NCBI RefSeq assembly: GCF_002261425.1
Contig: NZ_NEVJ01000003.1
Coordinates: 2,170,001 to 2,234,000 of the forward strand
Source of the DNA: Bordetella genomosp. 9
GTDB lineage: Bacteria > Pseudomonadota > Gammaproteobacteria > Burkholderiales > Burkholderiaceae_B
Direction of reading: 5' to 3'
DNA: 64,000 bases
The first letter of the stretch is position 1. Each line of letters starts with the position of its first letter. Shown in pieces: positions 41,687-48,950 of this stretch. Position numbers and translations under genes: made by a program. The notes under the pieces were generated by a model. It searched no databases, was not told the DNA's origin, and saw only the letters and a list, made by a program, of their open reading frames with translations.

Positions 41687-41715
41687 ACTATACGCCGGCT
41701 ATTACATCCTGTCAA
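41687..41715 (-). promoter_or_regulatory. Strong sigma-70 early promoter
   Basis: On the - strand TTGACA (41715-41710), a 17-nt spacer, then TATAGT (41692-41687): a perfect -35 and a 5/6 -10. Start expected near 41680, reading into the structured early leader. It is the only near-consensus sigma-70 promoter I find on this strand in the right 5 kb of the prophage. Confidence 0.82.
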
Positions 41716-41735
41716 GCACTTTGTGCCGTACCGTG

Positions 41736-41825
41736 CTAGTGCCATAGCGCCGCCAGGATCAAACCCAGGGCACATATTGCTATGTACACCGCCCATCCGA
41801 TCCGGTACTTACGCAGCTCATTCAT
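41736..41825 (-). CDS. 29-residue single-pass membrane peptide
   Basis: MNELRKYRIGWAVYIAICAL then GLILAALWH and stop: a charged start followed by one complete transmembrane helix. AAGGAA precedes the ATG by 6 nt. It lies upstream of the 41.7-kb promoter, so it needs its own start further right (perhaps the 42.18-kb phage promoter). Confidence 0.6.
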   Translation of the reverse strand: MNELRKYRIGWAVYIAICALGLILAALWH

Positions 41826-42170
41826 GCTCTATTCCTTATGCACCCTGTATTCAATCGAGCGGATACGAAGATTGTTATTCCTGGGTTGTCCCTATGTACC
41901 TTAGCCCTGTCCTGCTGTCCATGTGCTGCCTGTTCCGACAGTCCATCCGGTACATCTTCTGTGCTGTATTCCTGGAGTACATATCATGGGTTGTCCTATT
42001 GCCGTCAGGCTAGGCCCGTGGTGTGCTGAGTACGTCCTGTCCATAGGTATCGGATTGGCTGTCCTATCCCACTGTCTATGGTGTGGTGCCTACTGTCCAT
42101 CCCCGGGTTCTATCCCGGGTGGGTAGGGCGATGTCTGGCATCCTTCGGGTGCATTTACAGATGGCGGGCT
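41826..42170 (-). other. Non-coding region with recurring GGACA words
   Basis: No convincing gene on either strand. On the - strand the word GGACA recurs within about 200 bp, often in the settings ATAGGACA, ATGGACAG or ATAGGGACA. They are not evenly spaced. They could be binding sites for a phage regulator or simply biased sequence in the leader between the 42.18-kb promoter and the small membrane peptide. Confidence 0.35.
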
Positions 42171-42194
42171 ATGTGTCTAATCGGGTACCGAATG
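42171..42194 (-). promoter_or_regulatory. Phage RNAP promoter at the early end
   Basis: The - strand reads TTCGGTACCCGATTAGACAC, differing from the core of the other three sites by A to G at one position; inferred +1 at 42177. It is flanked by GGCTATG/CATAGCC arms, so it sits in the loop of a 7-bp cruciform-like repeat. Its place at the genome start recalls T7 phi-OL. Just to its right, TTCAGTAC recurs once (near 42,210) as a half-match. Confidence 0.75.
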
Positions 42195-42224
42195 GCATAG
42201 CCATCGGACACGGAGTACTGAACC

Positions 42225-42455
42225 ATGCACACCAGCGATTTCATGCGGGATACAGCCCATCGCCCTGGTGGATGCTGGACATGCACGCACTGGCATGGGC
42301 AGACAACAGGCAATGGAAGCCATGCGGTATGTACCTACCGTGGCCCAATCATCGTGGGCAATGCTGACGTAGGCTGTGTGTACTGGGAGCGTGAACCAGG
42401 GGCAGACGATGAGATTCTCAGCACGGATGAGCGCATAGCCCGGGCAGGCCGGTAA
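42225..42455 (+). CDS. Small Cys/His-rich protein on the lysogeny strand
   Basis: 76 residues. CWTCTHWHGQ (residues 18-27) and later VCTYRGP and GCVYWEREPGADDE make a compact Cys/His pattern like a group of small betaproteobacterial zinc-ribbon-like proteins. GGAG lies 9 nt upstream of the ATG. It reads opposite to the lytic genes and begins 31 bp from the phage promoter facing the other way, so it may be expressed in the lysogen. Function unknown. Confidence 0.7.
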   Translation: MHTSDFMRDTAHRPGGCWTCTHWHGQTTGNGSHAVCTYRGPIIVGNADVGCVYWEREPGADDEILSTDERIARAGR

Positions 42456-43014
42456 TTACCCGCGAAACAGTGAGATAGATGCGCCCGCTCACGCGCACAC
42501 CCACGCTCACGCCTCAATTCCCGAATTCCATAGCGCCGCTATGAGCAATACACCCGGCGATGCACAGGCCATCCGGCCAGTAGCCCGCCAAGCCACCAGG
42601 ATGGCCCAGGCGCGTCGATCACAGCCCAGGGAATACCGACATAGCCACCCAGGCCGATAGCGCCTCGTAGGCCGTTCTACGCCAAGCGGAATGGATAGCC
42701 GCTGTTCACGTGCCCTAAACCCTTGTATTGCCTAAGGATTGCCCAGACTAGGCCATGTGCTGAGTGCACCATGAGTGCAGATATGCCCCGCCAAGGCCCA
42801 GGATGGCCCCTACAAGGCGCGAACGGCAGGCTACCCAGGCCACCCTACCCGGATGGATTCCAGGGCCTCAGCGGCCCGATTTCAGGGATGGGCAGGAAAG
42901 GAGGGCCTACGGGGGAATTCGGGTGGGGCGCGAGGGGCGCAACCCCCGCGGAAAATTGCAACAAAATTTCAGCCGCGCCGGTTCGGTATCATGCCGTGTC
43001 CACATGGAGGAGAT
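42456..43014. other. Non-coding region with a 15-bp palindrome
   Basis: 559 bp without a supported gene; the long + frame through it is only the upstream extension of the lipoprotein ORF and lacks codon bias. It contains the perfect dyad CATAGCG-C-CGCTATG (42529-42543), preceded by AATTCCCGAATT, and two copies of an AGCCACC(C)AGG word (near 42,592 and 42,644). These could be operator or integrase arm sites near the right prophage end; this is speculation. Confidence 0.4.
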
Positions 43015-43452
43015 ATGCGACACCTGGTAACCGCCATCCTGTTCCTGCTGCTCACGGCCTGCTCCGGCATGGAGCCCTACACCGCCACGCCAGCGCCTGC
43101 GGACCCGGTAGCGGTCGTAGAGAAGTACCTGAACGAGCAGCCGGAGAAGCAGCACCCGGAATCCGTCAAGGTGACGCCGGAGTACTTCGAGATAGCGGAC
43201 GCAACGTGGACCACGCACGGGTCCTGGTTCGGCCGCGACGCGTCGAAGCAGAAGGTCGCTCGGGTCTATTACGCGTCCATCGGCAACATCTACCTGTTCT
43301 CCAAGGGCCGCTGGTGGTACGTCCGGTGCCGCACCACGGAGGGCACGCTGATGTACGACGCCTGGTCGGATAGCAAGGACGCCGCGCTGGGCTACATTGC
43401 CGCGCTGGAGGAGCTGCGCAGGCGTGCCGCGAGCACACCGCGAGCACAGTGA
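43015..43452 (+). CDS. Lipoprotein next to attachment site, candidate lysogenic-conversion gene
   Basis: 145 residues: signal peptide MRHLVTAILFLLLTACSG with lipobox LTAC, then a mature part with VEKYLNEQPEKQHPE and a beta-rich segment (ATWTTHGSWFGRD, ARVYYASIGNIYLFSKG, WWYVRC). Start at 43015 chosen for GGAGGAG upstream and the signal peptide. It reads away from the lytic operon and ends 77 bp from the tRNA-Lys 3' end, so it is most likely inside the prophage. Function not recognised. Confidence 0.72.
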   Translation: MRHLVTAILFLLLTACSGMEPYTATPAPADPVAVVEKYLNEQPEKQHPESVKVTPEYFEIADATWTTHGSWFGRDASKQKVARVYYASIGNIYLFSKGRWWYVRCRTTEGTLMYDAWSDSKDAALGYIAALEELRRRAASTPRAQ

Positions 43453-43529
43453 GAACGGGGACTTTGCGGGAATACAACAGGCCCATTGCGGGCCTCCGCG
43501 AGATAAGCCCTTGATTTCCAAGGGATCGG

Positions 43530-43605
43530 TGGTGGGTCGTGCGCGACTCGAACGCGCGACCAACGGATTAAAAGTCCGCTGCTCTACCGACTGAGCTAAC
43601 GACCC
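43530..43605 (-). tRNA. tRNA-Lys (anticodon TTT), likely attB/attR
   Basis: 76 nt with encoded CCA: acceptor GGGTCGT/ACGACCC, D-arm with AGCTCAGTCGGTAGAGC, anticodon loop CTTTTAA giving TTT, and T-arm CGCGC-GTTCGAGT-GCGCG. The 3' end faces the prophage and the promoter lies on the host side, as expected when a phage integrates at a tRNA 3' end and rebuilds the gene. The matching attL copy would be left of the window and cannot be seen. Confidence 0.95.
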
Positions 43606-43619
43606 GACCGAAGCCCGCG

Positions 43620-43648
43620 ATTATGGCCTATGAGGCTTTGCTTGTCAA
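43620..43648 (-). promoter_or_regulatory. Promoter of tRNA-Lys
   Basis: On the - strand TTGACA (43648-43643), a 17-nt spacer and CATAAT (43625-43620), ending 14 bp before the tRNA 5' end. It lies on the host side of the presumed attachment core, so the tRNA stays expressed after integration. Confidence 0.85.
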
Positions 43649-43753
43649 AAAGCAAGCCCCCGGGGCGGGGCGCGGCTCGGAGGCCGCGCGTGCTGAGCAA
43701 CGTGCGGTTAGCACCAGGCAGCGATCACCACGCAACGACCACCAAAGCAGCCA

Positions 43754-44554
43754 TCACCAGGCCGCGATCACCGCGCCATGGTACTTGGTCTGGATGAAGT
43801 CCTTGACCGCCTGCGAGTGATACGCGGCCACGAGCTTGGCCAGGTCCGGACGGTCCTTGTCCTTCTCGCGCACGGCCAGCACGTTGGCGTAGGGCGAATC
43901 GGGCGCTTCCTGCGCGATGGCGTCTTTCTTGGGATCCAGGCCGGCCTGCATGGCGAAGTTGGTGTTGATCGCCGACGCATCGGTGTCATCCAGCGAACGC
44001 GGCAGCTGGGCGGCGTCCAGTTCGATGAAACGCAGCTTGCGGGGATTTTCCGCGATGTCCAGGGGCGTGGCTTTCAGGCCGGTGCCGGCCTTCAGCTTGA
44101 TCAGGCCCTGGGTCTGCAGCAGCAGCAGGGCGCGGCCGCCGTTGGTCGGGTCGTTGGGGATGCCGATGCGGGCGCCTTCCTTCAGCGCGTCCAGGCTCTT
44201 CACCTTCTTGCTGTAGATGCCGATGGGAAAGATCACGGTCTTGGCGATGCTGACCAGCTTGTAGCCGCGATCCGCATTGGCGTTGTCCAGATACGGCTGG
44301 TGCTGGTAGCTGTTGACGTCCAGGTCGCCCGCCGCGAGCGCGACGTTGGGTTGCACGTAGTCGGAGAACTCGACGATCTGCAGCTTCAGGCCTTGCTTGG
44401 CGGCCTGTTCCTTCACGACCTCCATGATCTCGGCATGCGGGCCGCCCGTGACGCCGACCTTCAGCGGCTTGTCCTGCGCGTAGGCGGACGCCGTGGCGCC
44501 CAGGCCGGCGGCGACTGCCAGCGCGGCGAATATCTTGATGAAGTTCAGCTTCAT
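43754..44554 (-). CDS. metQ: Methionine ABC transporter substrate-binding protein
   Basis: 266-residue periplasmic binding protein of the NLPA/MetQ family: VGVTGGPHAEIMEVVKEQ, QPNVALAAGDLDVNSYQHQPY and GARIGIPNDPTNGGRALLLL are family blocks. The signal peptide ends SAYAQD without a lipobox Cys, so it seems secreted, not lipidated as in E. coli. The start at 44554 gives a standard signal peptide. Last gene of the metN-metI-metQ order (- strand). Confidence 0.94.
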   Translation of the reverse strand: MKLNFIKIFAALAVAAGLGATASAYAQDKPLKVGVTGGPHAEIMEVVKEQAAKQGLKLQIVEFSDYVQPNVALAAGDLDVNSYQHQPYLDNANADRGYKLVSIAKTVIFPIGIYSKKVKSLDALKEGARIGIPNDPTNGGRALLLLQTQGLIKLKAGTGLKATPLDIAENPRKLRFIELDAAQLPRSLDDTDASAINTNFAMQAGLDPKKDAIAQEAPDSPYANVLAVREKDKDRPDLAKLVAAYHSQAVKDFIQTKYHGAVIAAW

Positions 44555-44626
44555 GATTGTTTGGATTCCCAGGATTGCGATTTGACCGCGGCGCGGGCGC
44601 CCCATGGCGACGCGACGCGCGGCCGG

Positions 44627-45283
44627 CTAACGATGCGACATGCGGCGGACCGCCCAGTCGCCAAGACTCTGCATGACCTGCACCAGCACGATCAGCACGA
44701 CCACCACCGCCGTCATGACCTCGGTCTGGAAGCGCTGGTAGCCATAACGGATCGCCAGGTCGCCCAGGCCGCCCCCGCCGATGGTGCCCGCCATCGCGGA
44801 ATAGCCGATCAGGCTGACGATGGTGACCATGACGCCGGCCACGAGACCGGGCAAGGCTTCCGGCAGCAGCACCTTCATGATGATCTGCGCGGGCGACGCG
44901 CCCATCGCCCGGGCCGCCGTGATCAGGCCGGGGTCGACCTCGCGCAAGGCGTTTTCGGCGATGCGCGCCATGAACGGGATGGCGGCGACCGATAGCGGCA
45001 CGATGGCCGCCGTCGTGCCGATCGACGTCTGCGCGACCAGGCGGGTGAAGGGGATGATGAAGACCATCAGGATGATGAACGGCAGCGACCGCGTCGCATT
45101 GACGACGGCCGCCAGCACGCGGTTCACGGCAAGCCGCTGCAGCATGGCGCCGCGGCTGGTGACCACCAGCACCACGCCGATGGGGATGCCGAGCAGCACC
45201 GCGATGCCGCCGGACACGCCGACCATCAATAGCGTTTCAAGCAGCGAAGTGGTCAGTGCGTCTATCAGTTGTTGCGGGCTCAT
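44627..45283 (-). CDS. metI: Methionine ABC transporter permease
   Basis: 218 residues with five or so transmembrane helices and the EAA loop ENALREVDPGLITAARAMGASP, which docks the ATPase. Imports D- and L-methionine with MetN and MetQ. The ATG at 45283 lies inside the end of metN (47-bp overlap). Confidence 0.94.
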   Translation of the reverse strand: MSPQQLIDALTTSLLETLLMVGVSGGIAVLLGIPIGVVLVVTSRGAMLQRLAVNRVLAAVVNATRSLPFIILMVFIIPFTRLVAQTSIGTTAAIVPLSVAAIPFMARIAENALREVDPGLITAARAMGASPAQIIMKVLLPEALPGLVAGVMVTIVSLIGYSAMAGTIGGGGLGDLAIRYGYQRFQTEVMTAVVVVLIVLVQVMQSLGDWAVRRMSHR

Positions 45284-46328
45284 GTGCAAGCTCGTGTACG
45301 GCGACGGCGCGCGTCGCCAGGTCATTCGAGGCCTGGTCCAGGGACTGCGGCGCACCTTGGACCAGGACGAACGCCGTTCCCACGGCGATGCCCTGCACGT
45401 CCTCGATACGGGCCTGGATCAGGCTGACGTCCAAAGAAAAATGGCGGGAAAGATGCGAGATCACGCCGCTGGCGCCCAGGCTGCCGCCCAGCGACAGCCG
45501 CAGCAGGCGCACGGCGGTGTCCGGCCGCGCGGCGACGGCGTCGCGCATGCGCGATCGCAGGGCGGACAGCGTGGCATCCGTCAGGTCGCTGGCCGTGGCC
45601 GCCGACACCATGGACTTGGTGATGTCGTGGCGCGGCGTGGCGAAGATTTCGGCGGCGCTGCCCATTTCCACGATCTGGCCTTCGGACAGCACCGCGACGC
45701 GATCGCAGACTTCACGGACCACTTCCATCTGGTGCGTGATCATCACGACGGTGACGCCGGTCTGGCGGTTGATGTCGCGCAGCAGCGTGAGGATGGTGTG
45801 GGTGGTTTCGGGATCCAGCGCGGACGTGGCCTCGTCGCTGAGCAGCACATCCGGCTCATTGGCCAGCGCGCGCGCGATCCCGACGCGCTGCTTCTGACCG
45901 CCGCTGATCTGGGCCGGATAGCGATGAGCCAGATGCTCCAGGCCGACCAGCTTCAACAGGCGGTCGACACGGGCGGGGATGTCGCTTCTCGGCACGCCGG
46001 CGATCTCCAGCGGCAGGGCCACGTTGCCATAGACGGTACGGCGGGCCAGCAGGTTGAAGCCCTGGAATACCATGCCGATGCGGCGCCGTTGCTGCCGCAA
46101 CTGGTCCTCGGGCAGGCCCGTCAGGCATTGGTCGCCGATGGCGATGGTGCCTTCGTCAGGACGTTCCAGCAGGTTGATGCACTGGACCAGGGTGCTTTTG
46201 CCGGCCCCGCTGGGGCCGATGATCCCGAAGACTTCACCCTGCGCGATATCCAGGGTAATGCCGCGCAGGGCTTCGAATCGGCCATGTGGCGTGGCATAGG
46301 TCTTGTGGAGGTTTTTGATGTGAATCAT
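45237..46328 (-). CDS. metN: Methionine ABC transporter ATPase
   Basis: 363 residues. Walker A GPSGAGKST, Q-loop VFQGFNLL, signature SGGQKQR, Walker B LLSDEATSALD, switch His THQ. The C-terminal NIL domain (after residue 260) senses methionine in E. coli MetN and inhibits transport when the amino acid is abundant. First gene of the metNIQ operon. Confidence 0.95.
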   Translation of the reverse strand: MIHIKNLHKTYATPHGRFEALRGITLDIAQGEVFGIIGPSGAGKSTLVQCINLLERPDEGTIAIGDQCLTGLPEDQLRQQRRRIGMVFQGFNLLARRTVYGNVALPLEIAGVPRSDIPARVDRLLKLVGLEHLAHRYPAQISGGQKQRVGIARALANEPDVLLSDEATSALDPETTHTILTLLRDINRQTGVTVVMITHQMEVVREVCDRVAVLSEGQIVEMGSAAEIFATPRHDITKSMVSAATASDLTDATLSALRSRMRDAVAARPDTAVRLLRLSLGGSLGASGVISHLSRHFSLDVSLIQARIEDVQGIAVGTAFVLVQGAPQSLDQASNDLATRAVAVHELAHEPATTDRRTDHFAA

Positions 46329-46387
46329 GGCGCGACGACATTGTGAACGAGCGCGATACGTAGCAGAACGACAGTTTCGTGCCGGCT

Positions 46388-46406
46388 TTATAACTTTTGA
46401 TTATAA
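46388..46406 (-). promoter_or_regulatory. AT-rich dyad upstream of metN
   Basis: TTATAA-N7-TTATAA, starting 60 bp before the metN ATG, an AT-rich island in a GC-rich stretch. It may be the -10 region or an operator of metNIQ. No clear -35 or SAM riboswitch is visible by eye in the 134-bp gap. Confidence 0.45.
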
Positions 46407-46462
46407 ATCGCGCGCGTATGCCGCCCTGCCCCGGTGGGGAGAGCGTGATCGGACGTACGGTA

Positions 46463-48685
46463 TCAGCGGGCCCGGGAAATCCGGACTTCCGCGCCGCGAC
46501 GCTTGACCTCCAGCCCTTCGGAAGGAAGGATGCGCAGGCCTTCCAGGCCCTTGATATAGCTGGAACCCTGCATTTGCATGACCCGGATCTTGTTGCGCAT
46601 GACCACGGGATTGTGCATGGGCATGCCGAACATCCAGACCTCATCGAGGATACGGGCGGAATTGAATTCGCCCGTGTGATGCGCGGCCGGTCCCAGGCAC
46701 AGCATATGGCCTTCGCGGCCGAATACCGGGTATTGGCCGGCATCGCACGTCACGGTCCAGACCGAGCCGCCTTCGTAACGATGGCCGGTGTTCAGATCCC
46801 ACCAGGCTTCGCCCTTGGGCAGGTATACATGGACCTCGTTGCCGGGCTTGACGATGGGCGCGACCAGCAGCGCGGGACCGAGCAGATACTGCAGGTCCCA
46901 GGCGTGCGCATCCGCGTCGCCGGGGAAGGCCATGGCCATGGAGCGCTGGACCGGCAGGCCGGTACGCACGGCGTCTTCCACCGCGCCCAGCACATAAGGG
47001 ATCAGGCGATAGCGCCATTGCAGCCAGGTGCGCGCATGCGCAAGGGTTTCTTCACCGAAGGCCCAGGGCAGCAGCTTTTCGACGCCTTCGAAGATCAGGT
47101 TGGACGAAAAGACGCCGAAGGTCAGCCAGCGCAGGTAGAGCTCCGGCGTCATCGCGTCGGTCGGGGCCGCGGCGTTGCCGATGGCATGGACTTGCACGGG
47201 CAGGCCGCTGGCGCCGATCGACAAGGCGGTGCGCAGCGTGTGCTCCAGGCCCTGCCAATCGTTGCTGACGCGCGGACCGCTCTGCCACGGCAGGCGTTGC
47301 GCCGCGGGAAACAGGTCGGTGCTGGGCACCACGCCTTCCGGCGGCACCTTGTGGCCGGCGACGGCGTCGAACAGGGCGCGCCGGGCCAGCAGCGGATAGA
47401 TGGTGCGGAGCGCCGGGCCCGATTCGCCGCCCCGCGCGGTGATGCCGTCGGGTATGGCCAGCTGGATGTCACAGGCCGGCGCGTCCAGGCCGTCTTCGAT
47501 CAACTGGCGCTGCCGTTCGGCCCACAAGGCGTAGACGTCGCGGTTGGTCAGGTCCAGCAGGCCGAAAGGCTGTCCCGCCGATGCGGCGGTGCCATCGAAT
47601 ACCTGGGCATTGCCGTCGTCGCGGGCCAGCAGCCAGCCGCGGTCTTCCAGTTCCTCGAACAGGGCCGTGTGGCGCAGGATGCCCGGGAATCCGGGCGCGC
47701 ACACGTGCACGTGATGCTTGTGGAACAAGGCGAACAACTGGCGCGCATCGGGAAAGCGCGCGGCGTCCCATTCGAGCTGCGGCTTGTCGGCCTGGAATGC
47801 CCAGGCGGCTGGCGGAGCCAGCTGCACGGCATCCAGCGGCAGTTCCTGGGCGCGCATGCGTTCGATCAGCGCGGTGGTCTGCGTGGCCATTTCGCCTTCG
47901 GCCTGGCGCAGCCAGACTCCCATGGCCCACAGCACGGGCTGGCCGGCGCGGCCGGTCAAGGCGGTGTATTGGTTCAGGATTTCGGTGGGTTCGCCGACGA
48001 AGAGGAACAGGTCCAGCACCGCGCCGTCCATCGTGACGACATAGGCGCTGTCGGCCGGCTCCGCGCCAAGCGCGTGCTGTACGCGCCGAACGGTATTGAC
48101 GTAGACACCCCAACCCTTGGGGCTCCATGCGAGCGGCAGCGCGCGGTGCTCGGGATCGTCGGAGACGACGTGTTCGTCGCGGCGATCCAGATCGCCCGGG
48201 GTTTCTCCCAGGCCATAGATTCGGTCGTCGCCATCCAGCGCGAAACTGACGGTCCAGACGGCTTCGTCCGTTTCGTCCAGCGCGTTGTGGCCGAAGCCGG
48301 GCGCATGCTCGGAGTCATCCGACACGAAGACCTGGGCGTCGCCCTTGAACAGCGCCACGCGCACCGGATCGGTCATGATTTCCAGCGCGGTGTCGCCCTG
48401 GGCGATACGCCAGCCGCCGCCATCGCGCGGCGCGATCGTGGCTTCTCCCACGGCTTCCTGCCGGGCGAGCAGCATTTCGGCGATGGCCTTTTCACGCGCG
48501 CTGGGCTTGTCGTCCGCCAACGCGTGCGGATGTCCACAGCGGATCCGGAAAACGCCCGGCGCGTGCGGCTCGACCACAAAACGCAAACCGTCGCCCGTAT
48601 CGAAATCAATTCGGCTGGGGCGAGCGGTCAACAGCTCGACGCTTTCGAGCTGGTTTGTATGCGCAAAATCGAACTTGGGCGGCAC
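46463..48685 (-). CDS. GH31-family-like protein with degenerate catalytic motifs
   Basis: 740 residues with the GH31 layout: N-terminal beta domain (YGLGETPGDLDRRDE), TIM barrel and C-terminal beta domains (AFPGDADAHAWDLQYLLGPALLVAPI is well conserved). The nucleophile block, typically TDFGE or DMNE, is ACDIQLAIPDG with D406 kept but the flanks lost; the acid/base block, typically WSGD, is GPRVSNDWQG with D476. Activity on alpha-glycosides is therefore uncertain. Start overlaps nothing; upstream gap 265 bp. Confidence 0.82.
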   Translation of the reverse strand: MPPKFDFAHTNQLESVELLTARPSRIDFDTGDGLRFVVEPHAPGVFRIRCGHPHALADDKPSAREKAIAEMLLARQEAVGEATIAPRDGGGWRIAQGDTALEIMTDPVRVALFKGDAQVFVSDDSEHAPGFGHNALDETDEAVWTVSFALDGDDRIYGLGETPGDLDRRDEHVVSDDPEHRALPLAWSPKGWGVYVNTVRRVQHALGAEPADSAYVVTMDGAVLDLFLFVGEPTEILNQYTALTGRAGQPVLWAMGVWLRQAEGEMATQTTALIERMRAQELPLDAVQLAPPAAWAFQADKPQLEWDAARFPDARQLFALFHKHHVHVCAPGFPGILRHTALFEELEDRGWLLARDDGNAQVFDGTAASAGQPFGLLDLTNRDVYALWAERQRQLIEDGLDAPACDIQLAIPDGITARGGESGPALRTIYPLLARRALFDAVAGHKVPPEGVVPSTDLFPAAQRLPWQSGPRVSNDWQGLEHTLRTALSIGASGLPVQVHAIGNAAAPTDAMTPELYLRWLTFGVFSSNLIFEGVEKLLPWAFGEETLAHARTWLQWRYRLIPYVLGAVEDAVRTGLPVQRSMAMAFPGDADAHAWDLQYLLGPALLVAPIVKPGNEVHVYLPKGEAWWDLNTGHRYEGGSVWTVTCDAGQYPVFGREGHMLCLGPAAHHTGEFNSARILDEVWMFGMPMHNPVVMRNKIRVMQMQGSSYIKGLEGLRILPSEGLEVKRRGAEVRISRAR

Positions 48686-48950
48686 CTAGCATCCCCCGCT
48701 TAGCCAAATAGCACCAAAAGGCGGTATTTTGACGGATTTGTCGGCTGAAATAAACTCGGCATTGGATTTGCTCCTCGCGGGGCTGCCGCCGGACAGGCCG
48801 TATTGGCCGCGCCCGGGGCCGAAGCGGCCGCTTACCTCGGCGGCCGGCGGCATCGGCACCGGCCGCCGCCGACGAGCCGAATCATCCAACGTGCGGCAAC
48901 GTCTGGCAATTTCGGGCTTCCGCCTCATTTTCCATGCGGACGCCTGGCGG

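Noticed and set aside
42723..43373. 216-residue + strand ORF overlapping the lipoprotein gene
   Set aside because: Frame lacks codon bias, and the lipoprotein frame from 43015 has a signal peptide, lipobox and Shine-Dalgarno.
46329..46462. SAM riboswitch upstream of metN
   Set aside because: The 134-bp gap is short and shows only an AT-rich dyad; no SAM-I/II-like pairing found by eye.
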